From positions 62,001 to 126,000 of the forward strand of contig JACMLU010000007.1 in the NCBI GenBank assembly GCA_014379405.1: a DNA stretch of 64,000 bases, given 5' to 3'. Below, in pieces: positions 55,212-61,351 of the stretch. This stretch comes from Flavobacterium sp. GTDB taxonomy: Bacteria; Bacteroidota; Bacteroidia; Flavobacteriales; Flavobacteriaceae. Made by a program: the position numbers and the translations under genes. The stretch's first letter is position 1; every line of letters starts with the position of its first letter. The notes beneath the pieces are model-generated. The model ran no database searches, was not told the origin of the DNA, and was given only the letters and a program-made list of their open reading frames with translations.

Positions 55212-55983
55212 TTTGGGCTTCATTTATAAAAATTTCTGAATGATTTAATCTGGTCCATAAAAACTGGAAGTAAACGGCTCTGATTTCCTCTGGACTTTCA
55301 TCGGTATCTTCCCAATGTAACCAATCTTCTGGAATATAATTGACAATATCCTGTAGTATTTCTTTGGTGAGTAACTTTTTAAAAAGAAGATCCGTTGCTA
55401 CTAATTCGCTCGCTTGTGGCAATAAAACGTGGTCTTTTATCAAAGCAAAAGGACTTTGAGCGTGCTTTTCCCAATTGGACCAGGAATGATGAAAATAAAG
55501 ACAAGCGCCGTGATCTATCAACCACAATTCTTTATGCCAAATCAACATATTGGTATTGCGAAACGTACGATCTACATTAGTAATAAAAGCATCCAGCCAA
55601 ACTATTTTTGAAGCCAAACCGGGAGACAACTGTGTCACTACAGGGTCAAAAGTAATAGCGCCCGACAAAAAATGCAGTGCTAGATTTAAGCCTTGGCTGC
55701 CTTGCAATAAATCCTGAATTTCTTCGTCTCCTTCGTTACGTCCAAAAACTTCGTCGAGATTGGCAAACACCAATTCGGGCATTTTCAGATTCAAAAACCG
55801 AGCAATTTCTCCACCTATCAATTCGGCAATAAGTGCTTTTACACCGTGTCCCGCACCTCTAAATTTCAAAACATATTTAAAATCATCATCAGCCTCAGCC
55901 AAAGCGGGCAACGAACCACCTTCCCGCAACGGCGAAATATAGCGCGTAACATTTACAGTTCTTAATTCAAGTGGTGTTTTCAT
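55189..55983 (-). CDS. HipA-like kinase
   Basis: This 264-residue protein has the HipA-type kinase features: YISPLREGGSLPALAE (Gly-rich loop), Lys40 in KYVLKFRG, the catalytic loop NVDRTFRNTNML (Asp138) and the metal-binding LIDHGACL (Asp157). HipA kinases phosphorylate proteins such as glutamyl-tRNA synthetase and are toxins when paired with HipB; here no HTH antitoxin is adjacent. The downstream overlapping DUF3037 gene is the likely partner. The length is shorter than E. coli HipA (440). Role is unknown. Confidence 0.85.
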   Translation of the reverse strand: MKTPLELRTVNVTRYISPLREGGSLPALAEADDDFKYVLKFRGAGHGVKALIAELIGGEIARFLNLKMPELVFANLDEVFGRNEGDEEIQDLLQGSQGLNLALHFLSGAITFDPVVTQLSPGLASKIVWLDAFITNVDRTFRNTNMLIWHKELWLIDHGACLYFHHSWSNWEKHAQSPFALIKDHVLLPQASELVATDLLFKKLLTKEILQDIVNYIPEDWLHWEDTDESPEEIRAVYFQFLWTRLNHSEIFINEAQNAREKLI

Positions 55984-56152
55984 AGTACAATTATAGGAAC
56001 TACAAACTTACAAATAACAATTCTTAAACTTTATACTTATAAACGATTATAGCTTATTTCATTTTGAATCTCTTCCGTAATTACAGTGAATATAGGCCAC
56101 GGATTACACCTATTAAATGGATTTAGCACAGATTTTTCATATTCAAGCTCCG

Positions 56153-56197
56153 CAAAGTCTCCGACTTTGAGGATGTGTTGGTCAGTCTCCGACTGAC
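56153..56197. repeat. Pair of TCC-loop hairpins, REP-like doublet
   Basis: CAAAGTC-TCC-GACTTTG (56153-56169) and GTCAGTC-TCC-GACTGAC (56181-56197) are perfect 7-bp stems with the same TCC loop, 11 bp apart. This resembles paired REP elements but differs in sequence from the 33-bp palindromes. Confidence 0.75.
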
Positions 56198-56376
56198 AAA
56201 AATTGAACACTGATTACGTAGATTAAACGGATCAACACGTATTTTATATATTCAAACCAACTTAAATGACCTTATATGATATGATAAAATGTCTGGTTTA
56301 TTTTTTCCAAAATCAAATAGGCTTTCCCATCATACCTAATACTAAGGAGTTGATTTTTTTTTCATAAATTGCAAAC

Positions 56377-56408
56377 ACCTTTGTCAAAGTTTTGAACTTT
56401 GACAAAGC
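56377..56408. repeat. 33-bp palindrome, copy 3
   Basis: ACCTTTGTCAAAGTT, then TTG, and AACTTTGACAAAGC lie 13 bp before the RAYT start codon, so this copy is in the transposase leader. Confidence 0.88.
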
Positions 56409-56421
56409 AAAAAAATAACAA

Positions 56422-57045
56422 ATGGATATTAGAAATGGAGTTTTAGAGCCAGATGCTTACTATCATATATACAACAGAGGGGTAAACAGCGAGAAAATAT
56501 TTGAAACCAAAGAAAATTATTTATTCTTTTTGAAGAAATTAGCAGCTTATATAAATCCAGTTTGTGATGTATATGCCTATTGTTTAATGCCTAATCATTT
56601 TCATTTTTTGATAAGAGTAAAATCTAAAAAAGAGATTCAAACCTTTGTCAAAGTTTCAAACTTTAACAAAGGTGACAATGACAAACAAGAAAAAGGACTA
56701 CATACTTTTGACTCCTTGGTAAGCAAACAAATTGGAAAATTTATTAGTAGTTACAGTCAAGCTTATAATAAATTTGCTAATAGACACGGTGCCCTTCTAG
56801 AATCCCCATTTAAAAGAAAACGGATTGAGACGGAAGAATATTTAAGAAATTTAATTATTTACATTCACTTAAATCCAACCGATTTAAAACAAAATTTTGA
56901 GACTTATCCATTTTCTTCGTTTTCTTCTATTTTATCCAATTCAAAAACAAATTTAATGAGAGAAGAAGTAATAACCCTTTTTGGAGATATTGAGAACTTT
57001 ATTTATTCTCATCACCACCCCCCAAAATTTGATTTTAAATTTTAA
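56422..57045 (+). CDS. REP-associated tyrosine transposase (Y1_Tnp/IS200-like)
   Basis: This 207-residue protein starts with YYHIYNRGVNSEKIF and has the HUH metal-binding motif in CLMPNHFHFLIR (His59, His61) and a candidate nucleophile Tyr111 or Tyr115 in SSYSQAYNK, followed by GALLESPFKRKRI. RAYT proteins act on palindromic REP sequences. This one is surrounded by three copies of a 33-bp palindrome (56377, 56641, 57065), and the one at 56641-56673 lies in its own frame, encoding residues about 74-84 (TFVKVSNFNKG). Activity seems possible because the HUH and Tyr residues remain. Confidence 0.9.
   Translation: MDIRNGVLEPDAYYHIYNRGVNSEKIFETKENYLFFLKKLAAYINPVCDVYAYCLMPNHFHFLIRVKSKKEIQTFVKVSNFNKGDNDKQEKGLHTFDSLVSKQIGKFISSYSQAYNKFANRHGALLESPFKRKRIETEEYLRNLIIYIHLNPTDLKQNFETYPFSSFSSILSNSKTNLMREEVITLFGDIENFIYSHHHPPKFDFKF
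56641..56673. repeat. 33-bp palindrome, copy 4, inside the RAYT gene
   Basis: ACCTTTGTCAAAGTTT and AACTTTAACAAAGGT-like arms around a short centre lie within the transposase coding sequence and keep the reading frame. One arm base differs from the others (TTAACA for TTGACA). Confidence 0.85.
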
Positions 57046-57064
57046 ATAATTTGGGGCTTTGCAA

Positions 57065-57097
57065 ACCTTTGTCAAAGTTCCAAACTTTGACAAAGGT
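57065..57097. repeat. 33-bp palindrome, copy 5
   Basis: ACCTTTGTCAAAGTT and AACTTTGACAAAGGT flank CCA, 20 bp after the RAYT stop. Both arms pair perfectly. Confidence 0.9.
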
Positions 57098-57117
57098 GCA
57101 TAATCTTAAATTAGTGA

Positions 57118-57966
57118 TTACTTCCCCAAACTCAAATACGCTTTCCCAATATGATCAATACAATCCGAAGCAATAAAAGCTTGATAACCCGTTTCAGGTA
57201 AGGCAATATCAGCGGTTAAACCGTGGAGATAAACACCAATTATAGCAGCGTCGATAGGTTCGTATGATTGTGCTAGCAAACTCGTGATCATTCCCGTGAG
57301 CACGTCGCCAGTTCCGGCAGTGGCCAAGGCGGCGTTTCCGGTCGTGTTTTCATAAATGGTGTCGCCGTCAATGATTTTGGTGGGAGCGCCTTTCATCACG
57401 ATGACAAGATTGTTCTTTTGGCTAAAAGCGATGGTTTTTTCTAATTTTTCGTCATCCGAATTCCATTTTCCAATGAGTCGCTCCAATTCTTTTTGATGTG
57501 GCGTGAGAATCGTTTTTTCAGGTAAAAATGTAAGCCATTGTTTGTTCTGTGATAAAATATTCAATGCATCTGCATCGATAACCAAAGGAATTTCATTGGT
57601 TTTTACAAAACGATGCAAAGCAGTATGTGTTTCAATATCCTGACCAATTCCAGGACCAATTCCAATCGCCTGAGGAACAAAATCGAAGACAATTCGGGTG
57701 ATGTATTTTACCGAAATATCTGTTAAAACCATTACTTCGGGATTGGAAGTTTGCACAATTTTGTAACCACATCGGGGAACGAAGACGGTGACCAAGCCAC
57801 ATCCCGTTTTCAAACAGGCTTTAGAAGATAAACTCACGGCTCCAATTTTTCCATAACTGCCACCAATGATCAAGGCGTGACCTTGAATGCCTTTGTGGGT
57901 ATTAGCTTGAATGGGTTTGTATCTTTTGAGAATTTCGGATTTATTGATGGGAATTATTGACTTCAT
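57118..57966 (-). CDS. nnrD: ADP-dependent (S)-NAD(P)H-hydrate dehydratase
   Basis: This 282-residue ribokinase-fold protein has [46 protein letters not shown] and the catalytic [14 protein letters not shown]. It removes the hydrate from damaged NAD(P)H using ADP. It lacks the N-terminal epimerase domain that is fused in many bacteria (YjeF), so NnrE is probably elsewhere. It lies 57 bp after the AraC gene in the same direction. Confidence 0.92.
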   Translation of the reverse strand: MKSIIPINKSEILKRYKPIQANTHKGIQGHALIIGGSYGKIGAVSLSSKACLKTGCGLVTVFVPRCGYKIVQTSNPEVMVLTDISVKYITRIVFDFVPQAIGIGPGIGQDIETHTALHRFVKTNEIPLVIDADALNILSQNKQWLTFLPEKTILTPHQKELERLIGKWNSDDEKLEKTIAFSQKNNLVIVMKGAPTKIIDGDTIYENTTGNAALATAGTGDVLTGMITSLLAQSYEPIDAAIIGVYLHGLTADIALPETGYQAFIASDCIDHIGKAYLSLGK

Positions 57967-58023
57967 TGTGTGGGATTTATTCGTTTAAAAATACGAAAAA
58001 AAACAGTGCCAATATCAAAAAAA

Positions 58024-58908
58024 TTAAGCCATTCCTTTGGCAAAACCAACGGTCTCTCGATACATTTGTGGTGAAACAGCCGCATTGTTTTTAAAGAACC
58101 GACTGAAATAATGCTCATCCTCATAACCCAATTCATAAGCGATTTCTTTGACTGCTTTATTGGTCAAATACAACTCTCTTTTGGCTTCAATGATAATGCG
58201 TTCCGATATCAAATGAGTCAGGGTTTTATTGAAATGGTTCTTGGTGATTTTGGCCAAAGCCTTTGGAGTAATGTTCAACAAATCGGCATAATCGCTGGCC
58301 GAATGTTTGGTCTTGAAATGCAATTCGATGTAATTCTTTAAATTCTGAAGAATAAAAGGCTCTTTAGCATCGCCTATTTCTTGAAATTGATCATCAGGTT
58401 GCTGTTGATTTTTGAGTCTGGTAGCAGTAATCAAAAATATTTTGAGGTAGGAAACCAACAATTCATATTGTGCCAATTCTGGATTTTGCATTTCGGTTTT
58501 AATCTGCTCGATCACCATTTCAAAAGTATTTTTAGAAACTTCGTTAACGGTTACATAAGGCGGTTTGAAGATATTATTAAACAAGATTCCGTTGCAAGCA
58601 ATTTCAGTTTGGTGTTTGAAAATACAGAAAAAATCGGGATGAAAATTCAAAACAATTCCTTCTAATTTTTCTTCGGAAGTCAGCATAAAGGGTTGATAAG
58701 GCGAAAACGCAAAAAGATTCCCTGCTTCGAATGGATTTTCCGAAAAATCGGCCGTGACGATCCCCTTCCCTTTTTTAATCCAAATCAAGGAAAAATAATT
58801 CAGTCTCTGAATTTCGTTAAACTGGCTTTTGCTATCAAAAGTGGATAGTTTGAAAGCCAAATTCCCGTTTTGTGGATTGATTAAAGTGAAAGTCGTTTCG
58901 TCCAGCAT
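58024..58908 (-). CDS. AraC-family transcriptional regulator
   Basis: This 294-residue protein has an N-terminal cupin-like sensing part (residues about 10-170) and a C-terminal AraC double helix-turn-helix (about 190-290), with HFKTKHSASDYADLLNITPK and EIAYELGYEDEHYFSRFFKN. It is encoded 19 bp after an FMN-binding split-barrel gene and may control that operon. Ligand unknown. Confidence 0.93.
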   Translation of the reverse strand: MLDETTFTLINPQNGNLAFKLSTFDSKSQFNEIQRLNYFSLIWIKKGKGIVTADFSENPFEAGNLFAFSPYQPFMLTSEEKLEGIVLNFHPDFFCIFKHQTEIACNGILFNNIFKPPYVTVNEVSKNTFEMVIEQIKTEMQNPELAQYELLVSYLKIFLITATRLKNQQQPDDQFQEIGDAKEPFILQNLKNYIELHFKTKHSASDYADLLNITPKALAKITKNHFNKTLTHLISERIIIEAKRELYLTNKAVKEIAYELGYEDEHYFSRFFKNNAAVSPQMYRETVGFAKGMA

Positions 58909-58927
58909 AGTTCTCTTTTTTGTAAAT

Positions 58928-59557
58928 TTAATTAATTCCCGCTTCTTTCAATTTGTCGGCAAGTCTTTTATTTTCTTCCTCTAATTTAGCAATGTATTCT
59001 TGCTGTGGTTGCAAAGCAATCTTGATTTCCTCAGCGCTATAACGCGGTGTTATGTGTTGCGGACAGTTCCAATCATAGGCTTCGATATGAAAAATCATCA
59101 TCCTTTCTGGGCGAAATTTATAATCGCCTAAATCAAGTGAAGCTAGTAATTCAGGATTGTCTTGCAGTGCTACAATCTCGGCTTTGGCATAGATTTTCAA
59201 TCGGGATTGACTTGGATAATCAACCAAAATTAAGGCGACATTAGTATTGGTTGCCAAATTCCCAACGGTGATGTATTGCTTATTGCCAGTAAAATCGATA
59301 AACCCAATGCGGTATTTGTCCAAGACTTTCAAAAAACCTTTGGGACCGCCACGATGTTGAATGTAGGGAAAATGATTCTCGCCAAAAGAGGCCATATAAA
59401 AACTATCCCGATGGGCTATAAACCCCATTTCATTATCTGACAACCCGTCGACTATGTTGAATTTCTCCATTCGTTCGTAACTGTTGCGACTACCGTGTTC
59501 GGTTTGCAAGGCTTTGACAGCATCTGTAAAAGCGATTTGATGAAAATTTTGAGCCAT
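58928..59557 (-). CDS. Pyridoxamine 5'-phosphate oxidase-like FMN-binding protein
   Basis: This 209-residue split-barrel protein contains RDSFYMASFGENHFPYIQHRG, IGFIDFTGNKQYITVGNLAT and the C-terminal RMMIFHIEAYDWNCPQHI, typical of the PNPOx-like group (FMN-dependent reductases of unknown substrate). The C-terminal 35 residues form a charged helix (EEENKRLADKLKEAG). It is between a DinB-like gene (18 bp) and an AraC gene (19 bp). Confidence 0.88.
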   Translation of the reverse strand: MAQNFHQIAFTDAVKALQTEHGSRNSYERMEKFNIVDGLSDNEMGFIAHRDSFYMASFGENHFPYIQHRGGPKGFLKVLDKYRIGFIDFTGNKQYITVGNLATNTNVALILVDYPSQSRLKIYAKAEIVALQDNPELLASLDLGDYKFRPERMMIFHIEAYDWNCPQHITPRYSAEEIKIALQPQQEYIAKLEEENKRLADKLKEAGIN

Positions 59558-59575
59558 ATTAATTAGTATAAATTA

Positions 59576-60019
59576 TTAGTCTAAAAGTCGTCTGTGATAA
59601 TTGATTTGCCCTAAATGATAGGCCAAATGTGTGGTCAAGTGAATCAACATATATCCGGTAGAAGTGCTTTTTTCGAACACAAGCATTGGAAATTCCTGCT
59701 CTAAATCACTAATTTCTATGCCTGACAAACTAGCTTGAACCAATTTTCGGGTGGCTTCAATTTGAGAGAGCAATACTGTTTTTGGAATATTTTTACTAGA
59801 GAACTCCAATTCCCTATTTCGGACGTACGCTGTTTTCCCTAAAGCTAACCCAACATAAGTATTAAGATTTCCTATCAAATGCAAGCAAAGATTTCCAGCT
59901 GAATTATTGATTCCTTTATCGATGACCCAAATTTTATTTTCACTTTTATAGGATTCAATTTCAACACTCAACTTCTTTAAATCACGATCAAAAAGAGCGA
60001 TTAAATTTTGAATATTCAT
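59576..60019 (-). CDS. DinB-like protein (DUF1572)
   Basis: This 147-residue four-helix protein has His residues in NLCLHLIGNL and HLTTHLAYHLGQINYHRR, as in DinB/DUF1572 metal-binding proteins. Some members are thiol S-transferases or have unknown roles. It lies 23 bp after the DUF1348 gene. Confidence 0.88.
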   Translation of the reverse strand: MNIQNLIALFDRDLKKLSVEIESYKSENKIWVIDKGINNSAGNLCLHLIGNLNTYVGLALGKTAYVRNRELEFSSKNIPKTVLLSQIEATRKLVQASLSGIEISDLEQEFPMLVFEKSTSTGYMLIHLTTHLAYHLGQINYHRRLLD

Positions 60020-60042
60020 AGATCGTTCATTTAAGTTAATCC

Positions 60043-60456
60043 TTATTTAAACTTTCGGTCTTTCTCCTCGATGGGCATATCGTTGATGCTGGCAATACGT
60101 TTTTGCATTAAGCCATTTTCGTCGAACTCCCAGTTTTCGTTACCATAAGCGCGAAACCATTGTCCTTCGGCATTGTGGTATTCGTATTCAAAAAGCACTG
60201 CCATACGGTTTTCGCGGAAACCCCACAACTCCTTTTTGAGTTTGTAGTCGAGCTCTTTTTCCCATTTTCCTTTTAGGAATACTTTCACGGCTTCGCGACC
60301 GTTGATAAACTCGGTGCGATTGCGCCATTCGGTGTCGATGGTGTACGCCAAGGCAACACGGTCTGGATCTTTGCTGTTCCAAGCATCTTCAGCCAATTGT
60401 ACTTTTTGCAAAGCAGTTTCCATTGTAAATGGAGGAAGGGGCAATTTTTGTTCCAT
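60043..60456 (-). CDS. DUF1348/SnoaL-like protein
   Basis: This 137-residue protein matches DUF1348: [60 protein letters not shown] and [20 protein letters not shown]. The NTF2-like cone fold is used by isomerases and lyases; no activity is known for this group. It follows the thioredoxin-like gene by 53 bp. Confidence 0.92.
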   Translation of the reverse strand: MEQKLPLPPFTMETALQKVQLAEDAWNSKDPDRVALAYTIDTEWRNRTEFINGREAVKVFLKGKWEKELDYKLKKELWGFRENRMAVLFEYEYHNAEGQWFRAYGNENWEFDENGLMQKRIASINDMPIEEKDRKFK

Positions 60457-60509
60457 AGTAACTGTTTTTTATTTGTGAAATAGAATCGTTTATTAAAAAA
60501 AAATGAAAT

Positions 60510-61139
60510 TTACGACAAACAATCGGGACAAAATAAATTAGCCTTAAAAATTAGTTTGGCCATTTCTTTTTCCATAGCCTGCTGTTTGTTTCGGGCGTAC
60601 CACAAATGCAAATCAGCGGCATAAGTAGCAGCTGTTTCGGGATTGGCTTTGAGCTTTTTGACTAAATCCTGTCCTTCATTAGGTCGTGGTCCCCAAATTC
60701 CTGTAATGTTATAATGCTCGTTGAGTTGGATTAATTTAGGAATAGCCCTGCCGTTATTGGTCAAATGCGCGTCCATCAAATCCAGGTTTTCATCCCTATA
60801 AACTAGTTTTAATTCAATTTTTCCTTCGCTTAATTCGGCAATTTTGTTCAAAACAGGAAGGGATTGCGAGGCGTCGCCACACCAGTGTTCGGTCAAGACC
60901 AACCACTTGGTTTTATGATGCAAGTTGCCCAATTGCAGCAGCAATTCTTCCGAAGGTGCATAGGTTTTTTCTACCCGACGCATTCTGTTTTGATTCAACG
61001 AAATGTATTCTTGAATTTTAGTATCTGGATTGGAAATGAAATCGGCTGCCATTTGCTCTTTGTAAGTGGCATAAGAAATTCCTTTGTTGAAATAACGTTC
61101 ATAATCGAACTTCGTTAATGGTGCGGCTGCAGTATTCAT
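60510..61139 (-). CDS. Thioredoxin-like protein with a single active-site Cys
   Basis: From ATG 61139 the protein has 209 residues; a 230-residue version from 61202 would begin upstream of the likely promoter. It has LVLTEHWCGDASQSLPVLNK, where a thioredoxin CxxC is replaced by CGDA, so a classical disulfide reaction is unlikely. The later KLIQLNEHYNITGIWGPRP is typical of this group (Thioredoxin_9). It starts the run of six minus-strand genes to nnrD. Function unknown. Confidence 0.82.
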   Translation of the reverse strand: MNTAAAPLTKFDYERYFNKGISYATYKEQMAADFISNPDTKIQEYISLNQNRMRRVEKTYAPSEELLLQLGNLHHKTKWLVLTEHWCGDASQSLPVLNKIAELSEGKIELKLVYRDENLDLMDAHLTNNGRAIPKLIQLNEHYNITGIWGPRPNEGQDLVKKLKANPETAATYAADLHLWYARNKQQAMEKEMAKLIFKANLFCPDCLS

Positions 61140-61351
61140 AATGTGTTTGTTTGTATTTTGATACAAAGTTGCAACAAACTTTGGCTTAAAAAAATGGAGC
61201 ATTGACGCAAAAGGATGGACAATTTTCCTTGCTGTTATAGTTTCTTATTTGTTAATAAGTTAATTAGGTTTCTGTAAGTAAAATCATTAGGTTTGATTAA
61301 ATTACTGTACGCCATATATAGTTATTGCACTCTATTTTTGAAACTACAAAA
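61140..61351. other. Divergent intergenic region before the helicase gene
   Basis: This region separates the minus-strand six-gene run from the plus-strand nuclease-helicase. It has a -7 element TATTTTTG at 61333-61340 for the helicase. No other feature was seen. Confidence 0.4.
61333..61340 (+). promoter_or_regulatory. -7 element of the nuclease-helicase gene
   Basis: TATTTTTG exactly matches TAnnTTTG. Transcription would begin near 61347, so the mRNA could start almost at the ATG at 61352 or use the ATG at 61385. Confidence 0.5.

Larger units (their letters stand above)
55984..56421. other. Repeat-rich intergenic region before the RAYT gene
   Basis: This 438-bp stretch has no gene. It contains text such as GGATTACACCTATTAAATGG, a dispersed element common in flavobacteria, the twin TCC-loop hairpins at 56153-56197 and 33-bp palindrome copy 3 at 56377-56408. 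Confidence 0.6.

Noticed and set aside
52241..57097. CRISPR array from repeated 33-bp sequences
   Set aside because: Copies are palindromic, irregularly spaced by hundreds to thousands of bases, and one is coding; no spacer structure.
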